This document shows positions 40,804-49,420 of a stretch of 64,000 nucleotides of DNA, in pieces (position 1 is the stretch's first letter; each line of letters opens with the position of its first letter). Position numbers and translations under genes: made by a program. Origin of the DNA: Massilia mucilaginosa (GTDB lineage Bacteria; Pseudomonadota; Gammaproteobacteria; Burkholderiales; Burkholderiaceae_D); assembly GCF_011682145.1 (NCBI RefSeq), contig NZ_WHJH01000001.1, positions 434,001-498,000 on the forward strand, read 5' to 3'. Below the pieces are notes generated by a model. The model searched no databases. It saw only the letters and a program-made list of their open reading frames with translations, and was not told the DNA's origin.

Positions 40804-40869
40804 ACTATAGAAAAGTGCACGCCCACCTCAACATCATCGGTCCGACCACTTAAGCATCGGCCTGACCAA
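40804..40869 (-). promoter_or_regulatory. Secretion operon promoter with two FadR-type operator-like palindromes
   Basis: On the minus strand TTGAGG (40831-40826) and TATAGT (40809-40804) are spaced by 16 bp, with transcription starting about 77 bp before gspF. Two 13-bp palindromes lie just upstream: TCGGTCCGACCAC (40837-40849), five bases from the -35, and TCGGCCTGACCAA (40857-40869). They are 20 bp apart start to start. Position upstream of the -35 would suit an activator, although repression by looping is possible. Confidence 0.65.
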
Positions 40870-41148
40870 TTCGCATTCTACTACTGTTGATGTCATTTGG
40901 ATATGTGACTTTAAAGACACGGCTTTCACAACTATTCATTGCAAAAAAGTTCATGACGGCGGCGTATTCCCAAGTCATTTCTTATTTGCATAACTCGGCG
41001 GAATGATTTCGGCAATGTCGCGCTTGCCTGCCGTGACAAGCCTGCGGCGATGTCCGCGCGAGGATGCGACCTTGAAGCGCCAGTTTCGTGCCCCGCGCAC
41101 GCCTGAGCCAGCGCAACGGACAGCCACTGCCGCTCGCTACAATGCGCC
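40870..41148. other. Gene-free stretch between the secretion promoter and the Rpn gene
   Basis: About 280 bp, AT-rich up to 40990 and GC-rich after. No gene or clear site seen apart from what may be the Rpn promoter. Confidence 0.5.
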
Positions 41149-42189
41149 ATGACCGCCCACCACGACCTCGGATACCGTTCGCTGTTCGCCCACCCGGAAC
41201 TGGTGCGCGAACTGATCGCCGACTTTACCCCCTTCAAGCTGCTCGATAGCATCGCGCTGTCGTCCTTCAAGCGGGTCAATGCGACCTATGTGAGCGAACG
41301 CGCATCGGCGCGCGAGGCCGACATGGTGTGGCGCGTACAGGTCGGTGATCGTTGCCTGTACGTCTACCTGCTTCTCGAATTCCAGTCCAGCGTGGACCGC
41401 TGGATGGCCCTGCGCATGCAGACCTACATCGGCTTGCTGCACCAGGACCTGGTCAAGCGCCACGAATTGCCGCGCGGCGCGCTGTTGCCCCCGGTGCTGC
41501 CGCTGGTCTTTTACAACGGCAAGCGGCGCTGGAGCGCCAGCACGGAGCTGGCCGAGCTCCTGATGGAAGTGCCCGCCGAGCTGGCGCCGTTCCAGCCATC
41601 CCAACGGTATGTGTTGATCGACCAGAAACGTCTTGACCAGACAGCCCTGAAAGCGAATGCCAATGTGTTGTCACTGCTGTTCCGGCTCGAACTTTCATCC
41701 GCTCCCGAGGTCTTACAGGAGATAGCGCCGGCGCTGGTCACTTGGCTATGCGCAACGCCGCCGCGCGGCCTGCGCCGATCGGTTGCGGCTTGGGCGAACC
41801 GCGTGGCGGAGCGCAGGTCCGGAAGACCGGGACCGTTTTCATTGGAGAATATGGAGGAGTCTACTGACATGGGACGCAAATTTGCAACCTGGGCCGAAGA
41901 ATTCGAGTATATCGGTTTCAAGAAGGGACGCGCGGAAGGCAAGGCTGAAGGAAGGGCCGAAGGAAAGGCCGAAGGCAAACTGATCGCCCTGCGTGCAATG
42001 CTGCAAAGCCTGTTGCGCCGCCGCTTCGGCGACCTGCCTGCGCCGGCTGTTCAGCGTATCGGCGAGGCCACCCAGCCTGAGCTTGAACAGTGGTTCGAAC
42101 GCGCCCTCGCCGCGTGGAGCCTGGAGGGCGTGTTTGGCGATGATGACATGCCCGTCCGGGACATGCCCGTCCGGGACGTGCCTGACTGA
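41149..42189 (+). CDS. Rpn/PD-(D/E)XK nuclease family protein (YhgA-like transposase_31)
   Basis: A 346-residue protein of the Rpn/YhgA family, DNA nucleases that promote RecA-independent recombination in E. coli. The N-terminus DLGYRSLFAHPELVRELIADF and the PD-(D/E)XK core with ADMVWRVQV...YLLLEFQSSVDRWMALRMQTY are intact, with E and Q in LLEFQS as catalytic candidates. The C-terminus has a Gly/Arg/Ala/Glu/Lys repeat (KGRAEGKAEGRAEGKAEGK, about residues 263-281). A DUF4351-like helical tail (LIALRAMLQSLLRRRFGDLP) and a doubled DMPVR close the protein. It sits alone between AT-rich DNA and the glutamine synthetase gene, as mobile-type genes often do. Confidence 0.88.
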   Translation: MTAHHDLGYRSLFAHPELVRELIADFTPFKLLDSIALSSFKRVNATYVSERASAREADMVWRVQVGDRCLYVYLLLEFQSSVDRWMALRMQTYIGLLHQDLVKRHELPRGALLPPVLPLVFYNGKRRWSASTELAELLMEVPAELAPFQPSQRYVLIDQKRLDQTALKANANVLSLLFRLELSSAPEVLQEIAPALVTWLCATPPRGLRRSVAAWANRVAERRSGRPGPFSLENMEESTDMGRKFATWAEEFEYIGFKKGRAEGKAEGRAEGKAEGKLIALRAMLQSLLRRRFGDLPAPAVQRIGEATQPELEQWFERALAAWSLEGVFGDDDMPVRDMPVRDVPD

Positions 42190-42259
42190 GGCCGGCTCAA
42201 TCTGTCATGCCCGTTGCGACTATCAGGACAACAAGGCGTCGAAGGGAACCAGCACCTCC

Positions 42260-43630
42260 CTACACGTGCAGCAACAAATGCTCGCGCTCCCAGGGGCTGA
42301 TGACGGTCATGAATTCCAGATGCTCCTGGTCCTTGATGGCGGCATACACGTCGACGAAGCGCTCGCCCAGCACGTCGCGCAGCTTGTCCTCGGCGCGCAG
42401 CAGGCCCAGCGCTTGCGGCAAGCCCCGCGGCAGCTCGAAGTCGAGCGCGTGCGCGCTGCCGACCGTCATCGCACTCGGCGCAATCTCTTCGGTCATGCCC
42501 AGATAACCGCACGCCAAGGTGACCGCGAATGCCAGGTAGGGATTGGCGTCGGCGCCGATGACGCGGTTTTCCACCTTGCGCTCCTGCGCTGTCGACTCCG
42601 GCACCCGGAAGCCGACCGTGCGGTTATCCAGCCCCCACTGCACATTGATGGGCGCCGTGGTGTGGCGCACGATGCGCCGATAGGAATTGACATACGGCGC
42701 GGCCAGCGCCATCGCGGCCGGCATGTAGCGCTGCAAGCCACCGATGTAGTGGTAAAACGCGGGCGACGGCGCCCCTTGCGGCGTACTGAACAGGTTCAGG
42801 CCGGTGCCGCTGTCGGTGACGCCTTGGTGCACGTGCATCGCCGAGCCCGGCTCGTTGGCGAGCGGCTTGGCCATGAAGGTGGCGTACATATTGTGCTTGA
42901 GCGCCGCTTCGCGCAAGGTACGCTTGAAGAAGAACACATTGTCGGCCATGGCCAGGGGCTCGCACGAGAGCAGGTCGATGCCGAACTGGCCGGCGCCGAT
43001 TTCGTGGATCAGGGTGTCGACGTCGAGTTGCATGAGCTCGCAAAAATCGTAGATATCCTCGAACAGGGGATCGAATTCGTTGACGGCGTCGATGCTGTAG
43101 ATCTGGCGGCTGGTTTCGGCGCGGCCGCTACGGCCGATGGGCGAACGCAGCGGCAGGTCGGGGTCGTTGTTGCGCGCGGTCAGGTAAAACTCCAGTTCCG
43201 GGCCCACGCTCGGTGCCCAGCCCTTGTCCGCATACAGCTTGAGCACGCGCCGCAGCACGCTGCGCGGGGCAAAATCGACCAGGCTGCCGTCGGAAAAATA
43301 GCAATCGTGGATGACCTGCGCGGTCGGGTCGAGCGCCCACGGCACCATGGTGATGGTGGACGGATCGGGCCGCAGCACCATGTCGCGGTCGGTCTGGGAA
43401 ATGGCGCGGAAGTAGGCGACGTCGTTGGCCGGATAATTGCCGGTCACGGTCATGCCGAGCACGGCTTCCGGCATGCGCATGCCGCGTTCGTTGGTGAACT
43501 TGGTGCGCGGCAGGATTTTGCCGCGCGCGACGCCGGTCAGGTCCGGTACCAGGCACTCAATTTCGGTGACCTGGCGCTGGTTGAGCCACAGGTCCATATC
43601 GCTGAAAGTAAAGTTCTTGCGAACCGCCAT
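42260..43630 (-). CDS. Glutamine synthetase family protein, PuuA-like (gamma-glutamylputrescine synthetase)
   Basis: A 456-residue GS-fold ligase. ATG 43630 follows AGGAG by seven bases. It has the GPELEFYL metal/ATP segment, GAGQFGIDLL, the HVHQG motif (SAMHVHQGVTD) and NRTVGFRVPES with VENRVIGADANPYLAFA. It lacks the adenylylation loop of GlnA and matches the PuuA/GlnT group that ligates glutamate to putrescine or other amines. No puuBCD genes are adjacent. It is 11 bp upstream of the end of fliD on the same strand. Confidence 0.88.
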   Translation of the reverse strand: MAVRKNFTFSDMDLWLNQRQVTEIECLVPDLTGVARGKILPRTKFTNERGMRMPEAVLGMTVTGNYPANDVAYFRAISQTDRDMVLRPDPSTITMVPWALDPTAQVIHDCYFSDGSLVDFAPRSVLRRVLKLYADKGWAPSVGPELEFYLTARNNDPDLPLRSPIGRSGRAETSRQIYSIDAVNEFDPLFEDIYDFCELMQLDVDTLIHEIGAGQFGIDLLSCEPLAMADNVFFFKRTLREAALKHNMYATFMAKPLANEPGSAMHVHQGVTDSGTGLNLFSTPQGAPSPAFYHYIGGLQRYMPAAMALAAPYVNSYRRIVRHTTAPINVQWGLDNRTVGFRVPESTAQERKVENRVIGADANPYLAFAVTLACGYLGMTEEIAPSAMTVGSAHALDFELPRGLPQALGLLRAEDKLRDVLGERFVDVYAAIKDQEHLEFMTVISPWEREHLLLHV

Positions 43631-43641
43631 TCCACATCTCC

Positions 43642-45009
43642 TCAAGCCATGAAATCGAACAGCGAGCGGGCCCCTCCTCCGGGCAGGCCGGGCAAGGCAC
43701 TGTTGGCGCCGCCGCCCTGGCTGATCTCGGTGTAGCGCGCGACCAGGTTGCTCGCCTGGGCGTTGAGCGCGTTGGTGAGCGCGCTCTTCTGCCCGGCCAG
43801 GGTGGTCACGCTGCGCTCGGCAGTCGCTTTTTCCTTGCCGATGCTGCTGCCGGCGCCGAGCAGCTGGCCCAGCTGCATGTCCAGTTTGTCGGCAATGCCT
43901 TTGCCGCCATCGGTGAACAACTTGCCGACCGCGCCAGGATCGGCCTGCACCGCCGAGGCCAGGACCTTGGCGTCGATCTTGAGCGTGCCGTTCTTGTCGA
44001 GCGTGACGCCGGCTTTTTCCAGTGCTTCGCTGTTGCTCCGGACCATATTCGTCAACTGATCCTGCGCCTGGCGCAGCGCCGGATCGGATTTCAGCCCGCC
44101 CTGCTGCAAGCCTTGCAAGGTGGACGAGAGCTTGTTGAAGCCATCGACAAAATTGCCGATATTCTTGGCGATCGCGCCGGTTTCCTGCGCGACGACGACT
44201 TTGCTGGCCCCTTTGCCCGTCAGCGCCAGCGCCGTGCCGCCGATCTGGCCGGTGATGACATTGCTGGAACTGGTGACCCGCTTGCCGTCGATATTGAGCA
44301 TCGCGTCCTGGGCGGCGCTGCCCGCCGTCAGGTTCTTGAGGCCGGCCGGATTGTAAGCCAGCAGTTTCTCGACCGCCGCATCACCGCCGGCGCTGATGCG
44401 CATGCTGCCGGCCGCGCCTTCCGGCCCCTTGATTTGCAATGCGAAGCCGGCGCTGCTCTTGACGATGGAGGCGTCGATGCCGGCCGCCTTGAAGGCATCA
44501 GCCATGCCCTGCAGGGTATTGTTGCCGCTGTCGATGCTGATTGAACGCACGCTGCCGTTAGGCGTGAAGCCGCTGCCCGACTCGGTGCCGAATTCGACCT
44601 TGATAGCAGTCGGCAAACCGCTGCCGATGGGCGTGTCCTTGTCTTTTTGCGGGCGCGCCAGCAGGATTTGCGACTGCGCGAGTTGCTGCACGTCGATGGC
44701 ATAGGTGCCCGACTTGGCGCCGGTCATGGTCACGGCGGTCAGCACGTTGGGGCTCGACGAGGTGGCGCCGGTTTGCAGGCCGGCGCCGGACAACGACTGG
44801 GTCAGGGACTGGAAGTTGGCCAGCGCGCTTTGCAACTGACCGAGGCCGGACAGGCGGGTCTGGTCGCGGGTCAGCTGGGCGCTGAGTTTCTGGACCCCGG
44901 CGTTTTGCGCAAACAGGCTCTTGTTGACCCGGCCGTACATCTCGGCGGAGGCGGCGTTGCCCGACTTGAGGCCACCCAGGACACTGTTGGAATTGATCGG
45001 CACGGCCAT
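43642..45009 (-). CDS. fliD: Flagellar hook-associated protein 2 (filament cap) FliD, isolated copy
   Basis: A 455-residue protein with the FliD plan. The N-terminal coiled region is ATSS... and LTRDQTRLSGLGQLQSALANFQSL with TGAKSGTYAIDVQQLAQSQ. The middle is Gly/Ser-rich, and the FliD C-terminal domain shows NFVDGFNKLSSTLQGL, LTNMVRSNSEAL, LDKNGTLKIDAKVLASAVQADPGAVGKLFTDGGKGIADKLD. Low Cys and high Ser/Ala/Gln are typical of secreted axial proteins. No flagellin, fliS or other flagellar genes lie nearby, so it is probably an extra copy. A PilZ gene is just upstream. Confidence 0.88.
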   Translation of the reverse strand: MAVPINSNSVLGGLKSGNAASAEMYGRVNKSLFAQNAGVQKLSAQLTRDQTRLSGLGQLQSALANFQSLTQSLSGAGLQTGATSSSPNVLTAVTMTGAKSGTYAIDVQQLAQSQILLARPQKDKDTPIGSGLPTAIKVEFGTESGSGFTPNGSVRSISIDSGNNTLQGMADAFKAAGIDASIVKSSAGFALQIKGPEGAAGSMRISAGGDAAVEKLLAYNPAGLKNLTAGSAAQDAMLNIDGKRVTSSSNVITGQIGGTALALTGKGASKVVVAQETGAIAKNIGNFVDGFNKLSSTLQGLQQGGLKSDPALRQAQDQLTNMVRSNSEALEKAGVTLDKNGTLKIDAKVLASAVQADPGAVGKLFTDGGKGIADKLDMQLGQLLGAGSSIGKEKATAERSVTTLAGQKSALTNALNAQASNLVARYTEISQGGGANSALPGLPGGGARSLFDFMA

Positions 45010-45173
45010 GATGTTTTACCTTTGATTCACGTTTAACGTAAAGGTAACACATTCGCCGGCCCTGCCACGTTCAACTTCCCGCTCCAGATCTGAGGCAGAT
45101 CAAGGGCGGCGGGGAACCAGCTTGCGCCAGTCGCGGGCGGCGGCATGCATCGCTGACGCGCCGTGCTTGCGTC

Positions 45174-45494
45174 TTACTTGAGGAACTTGGCCAGTTGCGT
45201 CATGCCCGACAAGTTCAGATTGAGGAAGCTGAAGCCAATCTTGAAGGCGCCATGGCTCAAAATGCAATACGAGGCCTTGCTGCGTACATCGATCGTGGTC
45301 ATGCCGCCGTCGACGAACAGGTCGAAGCGCAACTGCGCATTGGCCCCCACCTGGATCGGGTCGGGCGACAAGATGCACATACCGTTCGCACCCACGTCAA
45401 CCGTCTTGACCGTCACCGGCGAAAAGCCGTCCACCACCACGACAGCTTTTACTTTTAACAATTTTCGCTGCGTTTGTCTTTGTTCGTTAAACAC
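45174..45494 (-). CDS. PilZ domain protein
   Basis: A 106-residue single-domain protein with an N-terminal RQTQR (the RxxxR c-di-GMP-binding motif, offset by one) and the second motif as DVGANGMCI in place of D/N-x-S-x-x-G. The serine of that motif is replaced by Ala, so binding affinity is uncertain. The start is GTG 45494; no better codon or ribosome site is visible. It lies upstream of fliD on the same strand, which suggests a link to surface motility. Confidence 0.8.
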   Translation of the reverse strand: MFNEQRQTQRKLLKVKAVVVVDGFSPVTVKTVDVGANGMCILSPDPIQVGANAQLRFDLFVDGGMTTIDVRSKASYCILSHGAFKIGFSFLNLNLSGMTQLAKFLK

Positions 45495-45554
45495 TTTTCG
45501 CCCGTTGGTATTGCAGAGATGTACATTATAGTTCTAATTTGCAATATGCGTTGG

Positions 45555-46931
45555 CTAATCAAGTTCGCGCAGTTTGTTAAATGCCTCGTCGATCCGTTCG
45601 ACCGCCACGATCGTCATGCCCTCGATTTTCTGCTTCGGCACGTTGGCTTTGGGAATCATCGCAATCGAGAAACCCAGCTTGGCCGCTTCGCGCAGGCGTT
45701 CCTGTCCGCGCGGCGCCGGCCGGATTTCGCCCGCCAGCCCCACTTCGCCGAACACCACCAGTCCGCGCGGCAGCGGTTTGCTGCGCATCGAGGAGTTAAT
45801 CGCCAGCAGCACCGCCAGATCGGCCGCCGGCTCGGTGATCTTGACCCCGCCGACCGCATTGATGAACACATCCTGGTCGAACGCGGCGATGCCGGCGTGC
45901 CGGTGCAGCACCGCCAGCAGCATCGCCAGCCGGTTTTGCTCCAGCCCCACCGACAGGCGGCGCGCGTTGGGCAGGTGGCTGGTATCGACCAGCGCCTGGA
46001 TTTCGACCAGCAAGGGACGCGTGCCTTCCTGCGTCACCATCACGCACGAGCCCGGCACCTGGTTGTCGTGTTGCGAAAGAAACAGCGCCGATGGGTTGGA
46101 CACCCCTTTCAACCCTTTTTCGGTCATCGCGAACACGCCCAGCTCGTTGACCGCGCCGAAACGGTTCTTGATCGCCCGCACCAGCCGGAAACTGGACTGG
46201 GTGTCGCCCTCGAAATACAGTACCGTGTCGACGATGTGTTCCAGCACGCGCGGCCCGGCCAGCGCCCCTTCTTTGGTCACGTGGCCGACCAGGATAATGG
46301 TCACGCCGGTCTGCTTGGCCACCCGGGTCAGTTGCGCGGCGCACTCGCGCACCTGCGCCACCGAACCGGGCGCCGACGTGAGCGCGTCGGAATACACAGT
46401 CTGGATCGAGTCGATCACCGCCACTTCGGGCTTGAGGTCGGCCAGGGTGCCCAAGATCTTCTCGAGTTGGATCTCGGCCTGCAGTTTAAGTTCCTTGCCA
46501 TCGACGCCGAGCCGGCGTGCGCGCAGGGCGATCTGGGCGCCCGATTCCTCGCCGCTCACATATAAAGTACTCTTGATATGCGAAATATTGGCCAGCGCCT
46601 GCAGCAGCAGGGTCGACTTGCCGATCCCGGGGTCGCCGCCGATCAGCACCACCCCGCCCGACACCAGCCCGCCGCCCAGCACGCGGTCGAATTCTTCGAT
46701 CCCGGTGCCGAAGCGCGGCACGTCGACCGCCTCGATGTCGGCCAGCGACAGCACCGGCGCGGTCTGCGCCAGGCTCTTGTGCTGGGTCTGCGACAGGCGG
46801 TTGACGCCGGGCGTGTCGACCACGGTCTCGACCATGGTATTCCACTGATGGCAGGCCGCGCACTGCCCGGTCCATTTGTTGCTGATCCCGCCGCAGTCGC
46901 TGCAGGTGTATTGCGTTTTAGCTTTAGCCAT
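45555..46931 (-). CDS. radA: DNA repair protein RadA
   Basis: Processes recombination intermediates by driving D-loop branch migration. The 458-residue protein has an N-terminal zinc finger (C10, C13, C24, C27), a RecA-like ATPase with Walker A GGDPGIGKST, the diagnostic KNRFG motif and a C-terminal Lon-like domain (PRGLVVFGEVGLAGEIRP). It overlaps the end of alr by 8 bp, the recurring alr-radA pair. Confidence 0.97.
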   Translation of the reverse strand: MAKAKTQYTCSDCGGISNKWTGQCAACHQWNTMVETVVDTPGVNRLSQTQHKSLAQTAPVLSLADIEAVDVPRFGTGIEEFDRVLGGGLVSGGVVLIGGDPGIGKSTLLLQALANISHIKSTLYVSGEESGAQIALRARRLGVDGKELKLQAEIQLEKILGTLADLKPEVAVIDSIQTVYSDALTSAPGSVAQVRECAAQLTRVAKQTGVTIILVGHVTKEGALAGPRVLEHIVDTVLYFEGDTQSSFRLVRAIKNRFGAVNELGVFAMTEKGLKGVSNPSALFLSQHDNQVPGSCVMVTQEGTRPLLVEIQALVDTSHLPNARRLSVGLEQNRLAMLLAVLHRHAGIAAFDQDVFINAVGGVKITEPAADLAVLLAINSSMRSKPLPRGLVVFGEVGLAGEIRPAPRGQERLREAAKLGFSIAMIPKANVPKQKIEGMTIVAVERIDEAFNKLRELD

Positions 46932-48030
46932 TGAGATCCAGATTGCCTTCCACGACGCGCACGCGGGGAGCCAGCGCGCACATTAATTCGTAACCGATGG
47001 TGCCGGCGGCGTTGGCCACGGTGTCGATCGGCAAGCCGGCGCCCCACAGGATCACCTTGCTGCCGACCCCGGCGCGCGCCACATGGGTCAGGTCGACCGC
47101 CATCATGTCCATCGAGACCCGTCCCACCAGCTTGGTCAGGATGCCGTCGACCAGAACCGGTGTGCCGTGCGGGGCGTGGCGCGGATAGCCGTCGGCGTAG
47201 CCGCAGGCGACCACACCGACCGTCATCGGCCACTCGGCCTGGAAGCCGCTGCCGTAGCCGACCGAGTCGCCGGCCACCAGGTCTTGCACGCCGATGATTT
47301 CGCTGGCCAGGGTCATGGTCGGACGCAGGTCGAATTCGGCCGCGCTGCGCCCGCCCGGAGTGCCGCCGTACAACATGATGCCGGGACGCACCCAGTCGTT
47401 CGAGAGTTCGTCCGACAGCGCCGCCTGGTGCAGCACACCGCCCGAGTTCGACAGGCTGCGCTGGCCCGCCAAGCCGTCCGCCCCCAGGCAGAAGCGGCGC
47501 ACCTGTTCGAGCACGGTCAGGCGCGGGTGTTCCAGCTCGTCGGCGTTGGCGAAGTGGGTCATCAGGGTGATCTCGCGCACCGCCGGGATGGCGCGCAGGC
47601 GCGCATGCGCGGCCGCGAACGCTTCCGGGCGGAAGCCGAGCCGGTTCATGCCGGTATTCATCTTCAGGTGCACGTCGATCGGGCCGGCCAGCGTGGCCTG
47701 CTCCAGCAGCACGATCTGCTCGGTCGTATGCACAGTGCTGTTGAGCTCATGGCGCACCAGCAAATCGACATCGGCGGCGTCGAAAATCCCTTCCAGCAGC
47801 AGGATCGGGCGCGTCCAGCCCAGCTCGCGCAGGCGGAGCGCGTTCTCGGTTTCGATCAGGGCCAGCCCATCGGCGTCGGCAAAGCCGCGCATGCCGCGTT
47901 CCAGCCCATGGCCGTAGGCGTTGGCCTTGACCACCCCCCACACCTTCGCGTGCGGTGCGCAGTCCCGCACCCGCATCAGGTTATGCTTCATGGAATCAAG
48001 ATGAATCGTGGCGATCAGCGGACGCGGCAT
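46924..48030 (-). CDS. alr: Alanine racemase
   Basis: Pyridoxal-phosphate enzyme making D-alanine for peptidoglycan, 368 residues from MPRPLIATIHLDSM. The PLP lysine is Lys35 in VVKANAYGHG and the second catalytic Tyr is in GDSVGYGSGF. A start at TTG 48054 would add eight residues. Neither start has a clear ribosome site, and ATG is preferred because it begins at the family's conserved PRP. radA follows with an 8-bp overlap. Confidence 0.96.
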   Translation of the reverse strand: MPRPLIATIHLDSMKHNLMRVRDCAPHAKVWGVVKANAYGHGLERGMRGFADADGLALIETENALRLRELGWTRPILLLEGIFDAADVDLLVRHELNSTVHTTEQIVLLEQATLAGPIDVHLKMNTGMNRLGFRPEAFAAAHARLRAIPAVREITLMTHFANADELEHPRLTVLEQVRRFCLGADGLAGQRSLSNSGGVLHQAALSDELSNDWVRPGIMLYGGTPGGRSAAEFDLRPTMTLASEIIGVQDLVAGDSVGYGSGFQAEWPMTVGVVACGYADGYPRHAPHGTPVLVDGILTKLVGRVSMDMMAVDLTHVARAGVGSKVILWGAGLPIDTVANAAGTIGYELMCALAPRVRVVEGNLDLNG

Positions 48031-48157
48031 AGTGCGAAATGAGGAAATTGGCAAGCCTGTATTTTACCGGACGCAGCCCGTTCCGGCGTGCCGATTTCTT
48101 TGGCTTCCCAGCCATTCATGGTATAAAGCAACCCACACTAGCTTTTAGACTTCTCGA

Positions 48158-49420
48158 ATGAATCGTGGTTTTTACACCATCATGGCGGCGCAGTTTTTTT
48201 CGTCGCTGGCAGACAACGCCTTGCTGTTCGTGGCGATCGACCTGCTGATCTCCATGCATGCGCCGGCGTCGCTGACGCCTTTGCTGAAGCTTTCCTTTGT
48301 CCTCTTCTACGTGCTCCTTGCGCCCTTTGTCGGCGCTTTCGCCGATTCCATGCCCAAGGGCAAAGTGATGTTCATCGCCAACCTGGTCAAGGTCTTCGGT
48401 TGCGCGCTCATCTTCTTCCAGGTGCACCCGCTGCTTGCGTACGCGGTGGTCGGTTTCGGCGCGGCGGTGTATTCGCCGGCCAAGTACGGCATCCTCACTG
48501 AATTGTTACCACCAGAGAAACTGGTCGCCGCCAACGGCTGGATCGAGGGCCTGACCGTGATGTCGATCATTCTCGGCACCGTGATGGGCGGCGCGCTGGT
48601 CAGCGCCAAGGCCTCGGCCTTCATGCTCGGCTTCGACGTGCCTTTCATCGACACCGGCATCAACACCACCACCGAAGCGGCCCTGTGCGTGGTGGTGGCC
48701 GTGTATATCCTGGCGACCCTGTTCAACCTGCGCATTCCCGATACCCTGGCCAAATATGCCCACCAGGAACGCAATCCGGCCAAGCTGATCGCCGACTTCG
48801 CCAATTGCTCCTCGCTGCTGTGGAAAGACAAACTGGGCCAGATTTCGCTGGCCGTGACCACCCTGTTCTGGGGCGCCGGCGCGACCTTGCAGTTCATCGT
48901 GCTCAAGTGGGCCGAGAAATCGCTGCACATGCCGCTCGACAAAGCCACCACCCTGATCGGCATCGTCGCGCTCGGCGTGGCCGTGGGCGCCGCCACCTCG
49001 GCCAAGATGATTCCTCTCAAGAAATCGCTGACCGTGATTCCGCTTGGCATTGCCATGGGCGTGGTCGTGGTCTGCATGACCATGGTCCATTCGGTCCTGA
49101 TCGCCTATCCGCTGCTGCTGCTGATCGGCGTGCTGTCGGGCTTCTTCGTGGTGCCGATGAATGCGCTGCTGCAGCACCGCGGCCACGTCCTGATGAGCGC
49201 CGGCCACTCGATCGCCGTGCAGAATTTCAATGAGAACCTGTCGATCCTGACCATGCTGGCCATCTACGCCATCCTGATCACCTTGAAAGTGGACTTGAAC
49301 ATCGTGATCATCGGCTTCGGCATGTCGGTGGCCGGCATCATGTTCCTGATCATGCGCAAGCACAAGATGAACCAGGCCGAGCACGATTCGCTCGCCCTGA
49401 TCGGCGAGCACAAGCACTGA
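48158..49420 (+). CDS. lplT: Lysophospholipid transporter LplT (MFS)
   Basis: A 420-residue major facilitator with about twelve helices. The start MNRGFYTIMAAQFFSSLADNALL and the motif VYSPAKYGILTELLPPEKLVAANGWIEGLT are characteristic of LplT, which flips lysophosphatidylethanolamine inward for re-acylation. The acyltransferase/synthetase Aas usually fused or adjacent is absent here. It ends one base before the convergent DUF1853 gene. Confidence 0.92.
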   Translation: MNRGFYTIMAAQFFSSLADNALLFVAIDLLISMHAPASLTPLLKLSFVLFYVLLAPFVGAFADSMPKGKVMFIANLVKVFGCALIFFQVHPLLAYAVVGFGAAVYSPAKYGILTELLPPEKLVAANGWIEGLTVMSIILGTVMGGALVSAKASAFMLGFDVPFIDTGINTTTEAALCVVVAVYILATLFNLRIPDTLAKYAHQERNPAKLIADFANCSSLLWKDKLGQISLAVTTLFWGAGATLQFIVLKWAEKSLHMPLDKATTLIGIVALGVAVGAATSAKMIPLKKSLTVIPLGIAMGVVVVCMTMVHSVLIAYPLLLLIGVLSGFFVVPMNALLQHRGHVLMSAGHSIAVQNFNENLSILTMLAIYAILITLKVDLNIVIIGFGMSVAGIMFLIMRKHKMNQAEHDSLALIGEHKH

